From Gammaproteobacteria bacterium (GTDB lineage: Bacteria; Pseudomonadota; Gammaproteobacteria; Pseudomonadales; Azotimanducaceae): a stretch of DNA of 64,000 nucleotides. Below are positions 12,800 through 21,040 of the stretch, one piece after another (positions within the stretch are counted from its first letter, which is position 1; each line of letters starts with the position of its first letter). A model generated the notes under the pieces. That model did not search any database and had not been told where the DNA came from. It saw nothing but the letters and a program-made list of their open reading frames with translations. Position numbers and translations under genes: made by a program. The DNA is taken from assembly GCA_026705345.1 (NCBI GenBank), contig JAPPAV010000044.1, forward strand, positions 27,070 to 91,069. Reading direction: 5' to 3'.

Positions 12800-14041
12800 C
12801 TAGCCCTTGACGCAAACCACCTGCTTCAAGGTGTGGACGACGTCGACCAAGGTGGTTTGCGCCGCCATCACGGCATCGATGTCCTTGTAGGCACCCGGCG
12901 TCTCGTCGATCACGCCTTCGTCCTTGCGGCACTCGACGCCGGCCGTCGCGTTGCGGTGGTTCGCGAGGGTAAACGACCGGCGCGCGTCGCCACGGGACAT
13001 GACCCGCCCCGCGCCGTGGGAACAGGAGTCGAACGAATCCTTGTTGCCCTTGCCCGCGACGATGTACGAGCGCGCGCCCATAGAGCCGGGAATGATCCCC
13101 AGGTCCCCTTTCCGGGCCCGTACTGCTCCCTTGCGGGTCACCCAGACGCTCTTCTTGAAGTGGTCTTCCCGGGCGACGTAGTTGTGGTGGCAGTTGACGG
13201 CCTCCTCGGTGCGCTGGAACGACCGGACGACCTTGCGCAACGCGCCGAGCACACGCTCCATCATCGCCTCGCGATTCGCGTAGGCGAACTTCTGCGCCCA
13301 GGAGACCGCCCGGACGTAGTCCTTGAAATGCGCAGTGCCTTCGACCAGGTAGGCGAGGTCCTTGTCCGGCAGGTTGATGAAGTACCGCCGCATATCCTCC
13401 TTGGCCTGCTCGATGTAGAAGCGGCCAATGGCGTTGCCGATGCCCCGGGAACCGGAATGGAGCATCGCCCAGACCCGGTCCTCCTCGTCCAAGCAGATCT
13501 CGATGAAGTGGTTGCCAGTGCCCAATGTCCCGAGATGGAGTTGGGCGCGCCGTGCGGGTCGTGTCAACTTGGGAGCACGCGATACGATCTCGTCGAGTCC
13601 GCCCTGCAACAGCGAGAAGTCCTGCACCAACTCGGCAGGCGGTTCCTCCCACGATCCCTTGTCTCGTCCACGGCCCGGCGTCCGTCCGTGCGGAACCCGG
13701 CGCTCGATCTCCGCGCGAAGCCGGCCCAGGTCGTCGGGCAGGTCGTTCGCGGTGAGGGAGGTCCGCACGGCCATCATTCCGCAGCCGATATCAACGCCGA
13801 CCGCGGCCGGCACGATTGCGCCCGAAGTCGGGATCACCGACCCCACCGTCGCACCGATGCCCCAATGCACGTCCGGCATCACGGCGACATGGCGGTGCAC
13901 GAACGGCAGGCGCGCGACGTTCTGGACCTGGTTCCAGGCCTGTTCCTCCACCGGCACACCGCTCGTCCATGACTTGATCGGTGCGCCACCGGGTGTCGCC
14001 GAATAGACGTAGCCCGACGCTTGGTCGGTCGATTCGTTCAT
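12800..14041 (-). CDS. rtcB: RNA-splicing ligase RtcB
   Basis: A 413-residue GTP/Mn-dependent ligase that joins 2',3'-cyclic phosphate (or 3'-phosphate) and 5'-OH RNA ends. Metal and active-site motifs are visible: GVDIGCGM near residue 86, LGTLGTGNHFIE, LHSGSRGIGN, HHNYV near 285 and SCSHGAGR near 340, which carries the guanylated His. The C-terminal KDEGVIDETPGAYKDID block is standard. The ATG at 14041 is chosen; a GTG or ATG further up adds only a short unconserved tail. No rtcA, archease or rtcR is in the window, so it stands alone. Confidence 0.93.
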   Translation of the reverse strand: MNESTDQASGYVYSATPGGAPIKSWTSGVPVEEQAWNQVQNVARLPFVHRHVAVMPDVHWGIGATVGSVIPTSGAIVPAAVGVDIGCGMMAVRTSLTANDLPDDLGRLRAEIERRVPHGRTPGRGRDKGSWEEPPAELVQDFSLLQGGLDEIVSRAPKLTRPARRAQLHLGTLGTGNHFIEICLDEEDRVWAMLHSGSRGIGNAIGRFYIEQAKEDMRRYFINLPDKDLAYLVEGTAHFKDYVRAVSWAQKFAYANREAMMERVLGALRKVVRSFQRTEEAVNCHHNYVAREDHFKKSVWVTRKGAVRARKGDLGIIPGSMGARSYIVAGKGNKDSFDSCSHGAGRVMSRGDARRSFTLANHRNATAGVECRKDEGVIDETPGAYKDIDAVMAAQTTLVDVVHTLKQVVCVKG

Positions 14042-14156
14042 GCCCAACGGTCCGGGGAAACGGGGGCGCGCATCATACGCCCGCACCGGTCCGATTTCGA
14101 TTGTCCGGAGACACGGCTAGGCGTAGCATCGCGCCAACCCCCGACCGCCGATTTTG

Positions 14157-15998
14157 ATGGACGAGAACTTCCGTCCGCTGGACGCCAGTCTGCGTCGCAA
14201 ACTACGCGACATCGTTCGCATCGTGCCCCGCGTGTACGGCTTCCTGTGGCAGGTGACGCCGGGCTACTTCACGATTAGTTGCGCGATCATGGTCGTCACC
14301 GCCCTCATTCCGGCGGCGATCATCTACATGACCAAAGTAATCGTGGACGGGGTCGTCGAGGCCGCGTCGGGCGGAGGCGACTGGACGGACCTGGTCACGC
14401 CGGTTGCCGTCGTCTTCGGGCTGTGGCTCGTGGAGACGCTGCTCGGCACGGTGTCCGGCATGGTCCAGAGCATGCTGAGCGAACGGGTCCAGTTCGCCGC
14501 ACGAGAACTAATCGTCGAAAAAGCCGGATCGCTGGACATCGCGTTCTACGAGAACCCGAAGTTCTACGACCAGCTTCGCCATGCCCAAGACCAGCTCTAC
14601 CAGGTCACGGGGATCGTCTGGTCGTCCATCGGACTCGTTCGGTCCGGCGTCGGCCTCACGGCGATGGCGGGCCTGCTGACGATACTGCACCCCTTCGCGA
14701 TCGTCGTTCTCTTCGTCACGGTCCTGCCGAGCCTCCTCATGCAGGGCTTCTTCGCGCGCCTGTGGTTCGACTTCGACACCCATTGGGTGAGGAACTACCG
14801 CATGCTCGACTACCTGCAGCGGCTGCTGACGTCCCGGGACAGCGCCAAGGAGGTTCGGATCTTCACGTTGAAGGACGCTCTGGTCGCTCGGTTCAGGGGT
14901 TTTCGCGAGTCCCAGCTTCGCGCCTACCTGCGGATGCAGTTTCGCTCGATGCGCGTAAGGACGGGACTCGACATCGTGTCGCTGGCCGGCGTGGCGTCCA
15001 TCTGGGCCTATGCCGTCTACCAAGCCGCCCTGGCTCGGATCACCATCGGCGACCTGACCCTGGTATTCAACGCCGCGCAGCAAGCCCGCAGCCAACTCAA
15101 CGCCCTGGTCGGTTCCGGCGGGCAGATCTACGAAGAGGCGCTTCTCGCCACGCGCTTTTTCGACCTGCTCGATTTGGACCCCCAGTCTGTGGAGGCCGCG
15201 CTCACGCCGCCGCCTGCAAACCCGGCGCCGACGCCAAAGCCCATGACGCGGGGCATCGAATTCCGCAATGTCTCGTTCAAGTATCCGGCCACGGACAAGT
15301 GGATTCTGCGAGACGTGTCGTTCGAGATTCCGGCACGCTCCAAGGTCGCCATCGTCGGCGAGAACGGGGCCGGCAAGACGACGCTGGTGAAGCTGCTGTC
15401 CCGACTCTACGACCCCGTGGAGGGCGAGATCCGTTTCGACGGAGGCGACCTGCGCGAGTACGACTTGAGCGAACTGCGTCGAGATGTCGCGGTGGTGTTC
15501 CAGGACTTCTTCCGCTACGACCTCTCGGCCGCCGACAACGTGGGATTCGGGGAGGTTCGGGCCCTCGATGATCGCGACCGGATTCAGGCGGCTGCGAAGC
15601 AAGCCGGTGCCCACGACCTCATCGAAGCGCTCCCCAAGGGCTACGACACCGTGCTCGGCCGGACCTTCGACGAAGGCGTGGACCTGTCCGGCGGCGAGTG
15701 GCAGCACCTGGCGATCTCGCGGGCGTTCTTGAGCGATGCGCAAGTCCTCATCCTGGACGAGCCCACCGCCGCCCTCGACGCCTTTCGGGAACACCAGCTC
15801 TACGAACAGGTCGCCGAACTGTCGGCGAACAAGACCGTCGTTTTCATCTCCCACCGATTCTCCACGGTGCGCATGGCGGATTTCATCGTGGTGGTGGAAG
15901 ACGGCCAGGTGACCGAGTTGGGCGATCACGAGACCCTGATCAAACACGGCGGCAAATACGCCGCCATGTTCAACACCCAGGCGGCGCGCTACCGCTAA
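14157..15998 (+). CDS. ABC exporter, fused membrane and ATPase domains
   Basis: A 613-residue half-transporter. The first 300 residues form a six-helix ABC-exporter membrane domain (for example GYFTISCAIMVVTALIPAAI, LLTILHPFAIVVLFVTVLP). The C-terminal ATPase has Walker A VGENGAGKTTL, a Q loop (VVFQDFFRYDL), signature LSGGEWQ, Walker B VLILDEPTAALD and the H loop ISHRFSTV. A homodimer would form the pump. The substrate cannot be read from sequence; the signature LSGGEWQ is common in bacterial lipid, drug and peptide exporters. An ATG at 14157 or the adjacent TTG at 14154 could start it. Confidence 0.92.
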   Translation: MDENFRPLDASLRRKLRDIVRIVPRVYGFLWQVTPGYFTISCAIMVVTALIPAAIIYMTKVIVDGVVEAASGGGDWTDLVTPVAVVFGLWLVETLLGTVSGMVQSMLSERVQFAARELIVEKAGSLDIAFYENPKFYDQLRHAQDQLYQVTGIVWSSIGLVRSGVGLTAMAGLLTILHPFAIVVLFVTVLPSLLMQGFFARLWFDFDTHWVRNYRMLDYLQRLLTSRDSAKEVRIFTLKDALVARFRGFRESQLRAYLRMQFRSMRVRTGLDIVSLAGVASIWAYAVYQAALARITIGDLTLVFNAAQQARSQLNALVGSGGQIYEEALLATRFFDLLDLDPQSVEAALTPPPANPAPTPKPMTRGIEFRNVSFKYPATDKWILRDVSFEIPARSKVAIVGENGAGKTTLVKLLSRLYDPVEGEIRFDGGDLREYDLSELRRDVAVVFQDFFRYDLSAADNVGFGEVRALDDRDRIQAAAKQAGAHDLIEALPKGYDTVLGRTFDEGVDLSGGEWQHLAISRAFLSDAQVLILDEPTAALDAFREHQLYEQVAELSANKTVVFISHRFSTVRMADFIVVVEDGQVTELGDHETLIKHGGKYAAMFNTQAARYR

Positions 15999-16006
15999 GG
16001 ACGCCC

Positions 16007-16315
16007 ATGGCCCGGCGAGTCGTCAAGGAACTGCTTACCGAGAGGCACCAGCCCCGCAATCCTCTTGAGCGATTGGTCAAGCACGCCGCGTTGCGCGAGT
16101 CGTGGACCGAGCAGTTGCGCGCCGTATTGCCGCCGGCCATCGCACCGCACTGCAGCGTAGCCAACGTCAAGGGGGGCCGATTGACCATCCACGTCGTGGA
16201 TTCGTCCTGGGCGACGCGGCTGCGGTTCGAGTTGCCGAAGGTGGAGCCGGCGCTACGCTCGCTGGGAGACTTCGCCGACGTCACCGAGATCCGAATTCGT
16301 AGCGGCGCGCTCTAA
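16007..16315 (+). CDS. dciA: DciA-like protein (DUF721), replicative helicase loader
   Basis: A 102-residue protein, MARRVVKELLTERHQPRNPL..., with the DUF721 core (RLTIHVVDSSWATRLRFELPKVEPAL, ending ITEIRIRSG-like). DciA loads or interacts with the DnaB helicase in bacteria lacking the phage-derived DnaC. The ATG lies 8 nt after the exporter stop, so it probably shares the exporter's transcript. The assignment rests on the family pattern and on proximity to secA. Confidence 0.75.
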   Translation: MARRVVKELLTERHQPRNPLERLVKHAALRESWTEQLRAVLPPAIAPHCSVANVKGGRLTIHVVDSSWATRLRFELPKVEPALRSLGDFADVTEIRIRSGAL

Positions 16316-16330
16316 GGTGTGCGTGTCATT

Positions 16331-16397
16331 GGGGACGGGCTGGTCCCGGGAACCCAGCGGCGCGCCGAGCGCGGGGGACCACAAGGGTCGCCCCTAC
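16331..16397. repeat. REP pair after dciA
   Basis: 16331-16350 (+) is a degenerate A copy (GGGGACGGGCTGGTCCCGGG). 16373-16397 (-) is a B copy (GGGGGACC-ACAAG-GGTCGCCCCTAC). It lies in the convergent gap between dciA and the npr gene. Confidence 0.8.
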
Positions 16398-16421
16398 GGC
16401 GTTCAAGAGGACCGGATTCGG

Positions 16422-16694
16422 TCACTCCCCTTCGCCGAAGCGGTCGGCGACGAGTGAAACGATGGCCGCGAAGGCCTCCTCTTCGTCCTCGCCGTTGCAG
16501 GAGAGTTGCAGCCTGGTTCCGCAGACGGCTTCGAGCATCATCACCGCCATAATTCGCTTCGCGTCGACCGTCTCGGCCCCCGGTTTGGCGAGTTCCACGC
16601 GCGATGCGAAGCTCTTGCTAAGGTTGACGAGCTTCGACGCGGCCCGGGCATGCAGACCGAGTTTGTTGACGATGTCGACGGAACCGGTCTTCAC
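16422..16694 (-). CDS. ptsO: HPr-like phosphocarrier of the nitrogen PTS (NPr)
   Basis: A 90-residue HPr-fold phosphocarrier. The active site is LGLHARAASKLV with His15, which receives phosphate from EI-Ntr and passes it to PtsN. The regulatory-serine region reads RIMAVMML, so the Ser46 of Gram-positive HPr is not present. It follows ptsN by 3 nt in the order hpf-ptsN-npr. The usual rapZ gene between ptsN and npr is missing here. Confidence 0.92.
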   Translation of the reverse strand: MKTGSVDIVNKLGLHARAASKLVNLSKSFASRVELAKPGAETVDAKRIMAVMMLEAVCGTRLQLSCNGEDEEEAFAAIVSLVADRFGEGE

Positions 16695-16697
16695 CGT

Positions 16698-17171
16698 CTA
16701 CTCGCGTTGCGACATGGCGAGTTGGCGTTGCAGCGTCTCGAAGAGATCCTGGTCGGTGGCCGCTCGCCGCAGTGTCGCCAGGTTTCCGGGATCGTCGAAA
16801 GCACGTGCAAGTGCCCCGAGAATCTCGAGGTGGATGCGCTGTTCGTGCAACGGCACCGCCAGCACGAAGAGCAGGTCGACCAACTGGTCGTCCGGTCCGT
16901 CGAAGTCGATGCCCTGCCCGGTTTTCAAGAAACAGGCGACCGGCGCCTCGCAACGGTCGAAGCGGCAGTGCGGAATCGCCACGCCCTCCCCGAGACCGGT
17001 GGATCCAAGACGTTCCCGCGCCAATAGGCCTTCGAGCAACCGTCGCGGTTCGATCTCGGGAAACTCGCCGGCAAGGCACTCGCATGCCTGCTCGAGCACT
17101 CCCTTCTTCGACCTGGCCTCCACGCCCACGTGTGTGCAGGACGGGGAGAGAATAGTCTCGAACTCGATCAC
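16698..17171 (-). CDS. ptsN: PTS IIA-like nitrogen regulatory protein PtsN
   Basis: A 157-residue EIIA of the mannitol/fructose class acting as regulator rather than sugar transporter. The phosphorylated histidine is His68 in GEGVAIPHCR, preceded by the family's ARERLGSTGLGEG. The C-terminal HLEILGALARAF helix is conserved. PtsN is the terminal phosphate acceptor of the EI-Ntr/NPr chain and adjusts potassium and nitrogen physiology. No EI-Ntr (ptsP) gene lies in this window. Confidence 0.94.
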   Translation of the reverse strand: MIEFETILSPSCTHVGVEARSKKGVLEQACECLAGEFPEIEPRRLLEGLLARERLGSTGLGEGVAIPHCRFDRCEAPVACFLKTGQGIDFDGPDDQLVDLLFVLAVPLHEQRIHLEILGALARAFDDPGNLATLRRAATDQDLFETLQRQLAMSQRE

Positions 17172-17212
17172 GGTTGGAAACCGCCAGGCAACAGCCGGGT
17201 GAGCGACGGGTA

Positions 17213-17509
17213 CTAGACGCGGTGGTTGGTCAGCTTTTCCTTGTGCCGTATGAGCTGCCGGTCAAGCTTGTCGGACAACGCGTCGATTGCCTTGTAGAGA
17301 TCGTCGGAGGCCGCGTCCGCGAAGATCTCGTGACCGGCGCCGGCGTGAACAATCGCTTCGGCGTTCTGCTCGAGCTTTTCCACTGCGAGCACGACATGGA
17401 CGTTCGTGATGTGGTCGTAGTGGCGTTCGAGGCGCGTGATCTTGGTGGTGACGTAGTCCTTCAAGGCGGGGGTTACGACGAGATGGCGTCCGGTAATGCT
17501 CAACTGCAT
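17213..17509 (-). CDS. hpf: Ribosome hibernation promoting factor, short form
   Basis: A 98-residue HPF/RaiA fold starting MQLSITGRHLVVTPALKDYV, with the LERHYDHITNVHVVL strand and the DDLYKAIDALSDKLDRQLIRHKEK helix. It lacks the C-terminal dimerisation domain of long HPF, so it is the gammaproteobacterial short form that works with RMF. It is the first gene of hpf-ptsN-npr. In relatives rpoN sits immediately upstream; here an oxygenase gene occupies that place. Confidence 0.93.
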   Translation of the reverse strand: MQLSITGRHLVVTPALKDYVTTKITRLERHYDHITNVHVVLAVEKLEQNAEAIVHAGAGHEIFADAASDDLYKAIDALSDKLDRQLIRHKEKLTNHRV

Positions 17510-17552
17510 GTAGCGTCCTTAACTTGTCGAGAGCGAAGTTCCTAGCCGGATT

Positions 17553-18935
17553 CTATCGAGTCCCCGTTGCGGGTGTCGCTTCTTTCGACATCGAAATCAC
17601 CGCATCGAGAGGTCGGCCCCAAAGCTTGCCGAACCGTTCGCGGGCGACCTCCTCCGCGCCGAGGTCCCCGGACGCCACCGTATCGCCAGACCGGACGCGG
17701 TAAGCGCCCGCATCATCGGCACCCAAGGGGGTATCGCCCCCTCGAACATCCTCTACCGCCCGAAGCATGAGCTCCCGGAAGCGGACCACGCCCAGATCCG
17801 TTTGGCAGAGCAGTTCACGGGTGCGGTCGGCGATGGGGCCTTGGCTGTCGGCGATGGCCTGGTCCTGCTCGGAAATCCCGGAGATGCCGGTGAAGCTCGC
17901 CGTCCTTTGCAGTTCGCGGTCGACGAGATAGTCGTTCTCGCGCCGCCGGATGGGCACGAAGTCGTCGTCCACTTCCGCGAATATGCCGGAACCGCCAACG
18001 AGGCGTTCGCGTTCCCGATCCTCGATGGGCCGATCCGGGTGCCAGGCATAGCAGAAGATCCAGCAGGAGGTGTCGTCGATGGGCACCCAGGTATTGGCCA
18101 GCGCGGTGTCCTCGGGGAAGTTTCCCGGCGTGAGCGAATGATTGGGCATCAGGAACTGGGTCATGCGCCAGTAGAGTTGATCGTCGTCCGCGGTTCGCGC
18201 CGCGCAGAGCAGCGCCCCGGCGGCGTGGACCAGCACGGTGAAACGTGGCGCACCGTCCTCGATGAGCCAACGCAGACGCTTCTGCCTCGGCGGCTCGACG
18301 GTGCCGCCGCCGGACGACAAGTCGCGACCGACCTGGTGCAGCCCGACCTTGCGGCCTTCATTGATGCCGGCATGCAGGTACGAAAAGTGAGCCGTGTCGA
18401 GACCGCCCTCGCAGGCCTGCGCCCAGTTGCACTGCTGCAGTTTCTTGCCGACGAAACGGTGCGTTGCCGGTAGGGCGGCAAACTCGAAGTCCGGAACCGG
18501 CGGCGCTTCCGCGGGCTCGCCGAAATACGCCCAGACCACCTCGCCCGCCTCGGCGGTCTTAAGCGCGCGAATCGTCGCCTTGGGCTTTAGGCGTTGCGCA
18601 ACCGGCGGCGTCACGTTGGGAATGTCGACGCACAGCCCAGCGGTATCGAACTTCCAGCCGTGGTAGGCGCAACGCAGGCCGCAGGCCTCGTTGCGACCGA
18701 AGAACAGGTTGGCACCGCGATGCGGACAGCGAGGCTCGACGATGCCGACGCGTCCCGTGGAGTCTCGGAACGCGACGAAATCCTCGCCCAGCAGCTTGAC
18801 CCTAACAGGCGGACAGTCGGGACTCGGCAACTCGCGCGATAGGAGCGCGGGCATCCAGTAGCGTCGGAAGACATCCCCCATCGGGGTTCCGGGCCCGGTT
18901 CGCGTGAGCGTCTCGTTCTGTTCGGCCGTCAACAT
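17553..18935 (-). CDS. Rieske non-heme iron oxygenase, large subunit
   Basis: A 460-residue aromatic-ring-hydroxylating type oxygenase. The Rieske [2Fe-2S] cluster ligands are Cys70-x-His72 (EPRCPHRGANLF) and Cys89-x2-His92 (LRCAYHGW). The mononuclear iron site is in WAQACEGGLDTAHFSYLHAG with His183 and His188 and the bridging Asp180. The overall pattern resembles the phthalate 4,5-dioxygenase group. The reductase partner is not nearby. It is divergent from an amidohydrolase 61 nt away, which hints at a shared catabolic pathway, but the substrate is unknown. Confidence 0.9.
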   Translation of the reverse strand: MLTAEQNETLTRTGPGTPMGDVFRRYWMPALLSRELPSPDCPPVRVKLLGEDFVAFRDSTGRVGIVEPRCPHRGANLFFGRNEACGLRCAYHGWKFDTAGLCVDIPNVTPPVAQRLKPKATIRALKTAEAGEVVWAYFGEPAEAPPVPDFEFAALPATHRFVGKKLQQCNWAQACEGGLDTAHFSYLHAGINEGRKVGLHQVGRDLSSGGGTVEPPRQKRLRWLIEDGAPRFTVLVHAAGALLCAARTADDDQLYWRMTQFLMPNHSLTPGNFPEDTALANTWVPIDDTSCWIFCYAWHPDRPIEDRERERLVGGSGIFAEVDDDFVPIRRRENDYLVDRELQRTASFTGISGISEQDQAIADSQGPIADRTRELLCQTDLGVVRFRELMLRAVEDVRGGDTPLGADDAGAYRVRSGDTVASGDLGAEEVARERFGKLWGRPLDAVISMSKEATPATGTR

Positions 18936-18996
18936 GGGATTCCTCGATCAGGCGCGGCGACTTCTCGTATGATGGGCGCGGAGGGAGCAATTTGCC

Positions 18997-20160
18997 ATGA
19001 CGGATCTCTTTGATCGCTTCCGGGTCATCGATGTCGATACGCACCTGACGGAACCGCCGGACGTATGGACAGCACGGGTTTCGCGCAAGTGGGGCGACAA
19101 GGTTCCGCACATCGAACGACGCGACGGCGAAGACGCCTGGGTGATCGGGGACCAGGTGGTGTTCAAGCCGGGCTTCGTTTCGATGGCGGGCTTCGACGGC
19201 ACGGTCCCGGAGCATCCCGCCACCTACGACGACATCCCGGCGGCGTGTTTCGATGCCCGGGCGCGCATCGACCTCATGGATCGCAACGGCATCTGTGCCC
19301 AGGTGCTCTACCCCAATGTCGGCGGTTTCGGTTCGCAGACCTTTCTGCGCCTCAAGGAACCCGCCCTCATGCGGGAGTGCGTCAACGCCTACAACGACTT
19401 CCTGATCGACTGGTCGGCCATCGACCCCAGCCGCCTCATCCCCGTGATGGCGCTGCCGTTCTGGGATCTCGACGCCTCGGTCGAAGAAATCCAGCGCAGC
19501 GCCGGAAACGGTCATCGGGCCGTGCTGTTCCCCAGTCAGCCCCACGATTTCGGCCAACCTGCGCTCTCGCAGTCACACTGGGATCCGCTATGGGCAGCGG
19601 CGCAGGACGCCAGGCTGCCCATCAGCTTTCACATCGGCGGCCAGGATCTCTCGGGTCTCGCCAAGGACCGGGGCGACATCGGCACCAAGGCGAACTTCGC
19701 TCGCATGTCGTCGCTGTCGTTCATCGAGAACTGCAAGGGACTCGCCGAGCTCATCTTCGGCGGCATCTGCCACCGCTTTCCCAAACTCGATTTCGTCTCG
19801 GTAGAGAGCGGCGCGGGGTGGATTCCGTCGCTCCTCGAGGCTTTCGACTGGCAATGGTGCAACGGCGGCGTCGGCAAGGAGCATCCGGAGTACGACCTTC
19901 TGCCGAGCGAGTACTTCCGCCGCCAGGTCTACGCGTGCTTCTGGTTCGAACGCGACATGATCGGACCCGCCCTCGACCTTTACCCCGACAACATCCTCTA
20001 CGAGACCGACTTCCCGCACCCCACGTCGATGTCTCCGGGCCCGGCGACGCCCGCTCTGCCACCTCGGCTATATGCCTCCACCGCACTTGGGTCGCTGCCG
20101 GAGGCGACGCTCGCCAAGGTCCTGCACGACAACGCGGCCCGGGTCTACCACATCCACTGA
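18997..20160 (+). CDS. Amidohydrolase family 2 (TIM-barrel metal-dependent hydrolase / decarboxylase)
   Basis: A 387-residue protein starting VIDVDTHLTEPPDVW, the Asp-x-His metal motif of the amidohydrolase_2 group. It continues with ARIDLMDRNGICAQVLYPN, LPISFHIGG (metal His), FVSVESGAGWIP and the C-terminal ILYETDFPHPTS with the catalytic Asp, then the LAKVLHDNAARVYHI ending. Family members include ACMSD-type decarboxylases and hydrolases acting on aromatic-derived acids. Its divergent neighbour is a Rieske oxygenase, consistent with a small degradation module. An AGGGAGC-like Shine-Dalgarno precedes the ATG. Confidence 0.9.
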   Translation: MTDLFDRFRVIDVDTHLTEPPDVWTARVSRKWGDKVPHIERRDGEDAWVIGDQVVFKPGFVSMAGFDGTVPEHPATYDDIPAACFDARARIDLMDRNGICAQVLYPNVGGFGSQTFLRLKEPALMRECVNAYNDFLIDWSAIDPSRLIPVMALPFWDLDASVEEIQRSAGNGHRAVLFPSQPHDFGQPALSQSHWDPLWAAAQDARLPISFHIGGQDLSGLAKDRGDIGTKANFARMSSLSFIENCKGLAELIFGGICHRFPKLDFVSVESGAGWIPSLLEAFDWQWCNGGVGKEHPEYDLLPSEYFRRQVYACFWFERDMIGPALDLYPDNILYETDFPHPTSMSPGPATPALPPRLYASTALGSLPEATLAKVLHDNAARVYHIH

Positions 20161-20172
20161 GCGAGAAGGCGT

Positions 20173-20865
20173 TTGGCCTCGGGGCCCGGCATCGGCGAAC
20201 TCAACGAACGGTCCCTGCACCGTGCGTTGAAGGCGCGCTACGCCGTAGCCGGCAGTCTGACCGAGCAGGCCATCGACGGGTACGTGGCCGACGTCGTCAT
20301 CGACGGGCGCATCATCGAGATCCACACCGGGTCGTTCTGGCCACTGAAACGGAAGCTGCCGAGGCTGCTTGAACACCACGCCGTGACGCTGGTCCACCCC
20401 ATCGCCCGGGACCGCTACATCGTCAAGCCCACCGCGGACGGCAGAGGCATCATGAGCCGCCGGATGTCACCGAAACACGGTTCGGTGTTCACGGTCTTCG
20501 CGGCACTCGCGAGCACGCCCACCGTACTCGCACACGCGAACTTCGTGCTTGAGATCGTGATCACGGTGGAGGAAGAGATACGCGTTCCCGATGAACGTCG
20601 GAACCGCCGCCGGGGTGGTTGGACAGCCGTCGATCGGCGCCTGGTGGAGATCGTCGAGATCCACCGGATCGAAGCCATGGCCGACCTGTTCGCGATGCTC
20701 GATGCCGAGCTTCCCGCGGAGTTCACGACCGCCGATTTGGCCGCCGCGATGAGGTTGTCCCGCCGGCTCGGTCAACAGGCGGCGTTCTGCTTCCGCGAGG
20801 CGGGATTGAGCGAAATCTGCGGCAAAGCCGGCAACGCCCACGTCTATCGACGAACGCAACCGTAG
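20173..20865 (+). CDS. Unrecognised protein with nuclease-like N-terminus and winged-helix-like C-terminus
   Basis: A 230-residue protein starting at TTG with GAGAAGG upstream. Residues about 30-70 read GYVADVVIDGRIIEIHTGSF, followed by LKRKLPRLLEHH and VTLVHPIARDRYIVK. The D...E-x-x arrangement after a beta-strand resembles a PD-(D/E)XK core, with Thr where Lys is usual. The C-terminal 60 residues (FTTADLAAAM...QQAAFCFREAGL...GNAHVYRR) look like a winged helix. A basic central patch is present. I cannot name the family or function; the nuclease idea is inference only. The TAG stop is the GTAG foot of the following REP element. Confidence 0.7.
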   Translation: MASGPGIGELNERSLHRALKARYAVAGSLTEQAIDGYVADVVIDGRIIEIHTGSFWPLKRKLPRLLEHHAVTLVHPIARDRYIVKPTADGRGIMSRRMSPKHGSVFTVFAALASTPTVLAHANFVLEIVITVEEEIRVPDERRNRRRGGWTAVDRRLVEIVEIHRIEAMADLFAMLDAELPAEFTTADLAAAMRLSRRLGQQAAFCFREAGLSEICGKAGNAHVYRRTQP

Positions 20866-20990
20866 GGGCGCCCTCGTGGTCGCCCGCGCCGGACACGCCC
20901 GGCGGGTTCGCGGCACGGGACGGGACAAGCCCGTCCCCTACGGTTCGTTCCGCAACGACGCCGCCGTAGGGGCGACCCTTGTGGTCGCCC
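20862..20990. repeat. REP cluster: B(+), A(-), B(+)
   Basis: 20862-20885 (+) is a B copy one base short (GTAGGGGCGCCCTCGTGG...). 20917-20941 (-) is a perfect A copy. 20966-20990 (+) is a perfect B copy (GTAG, GGGCGACC, CTTGT, GGTCGCCC). Both B copies are followed by the same tail GCGCCGGACACGCC, then a CGGGCGGGTTCGCGG-like stretch, so the repeat unit is longer than the hairpin. Confidence 0.92.
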
Positions 20991-21040
20991 GCGCCGGACA
21001 CGCCGGGCGGGTTCGCGGGACGGACAACGCCGCCAGACGG

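Noticed and set aside
16316..16421. Rho-independent terminators formed by REP hairpins
   Set aside because: Stable hairpins but no following T-run on either strand here or at the other REP sites; termination cannot be claimed from sequence.
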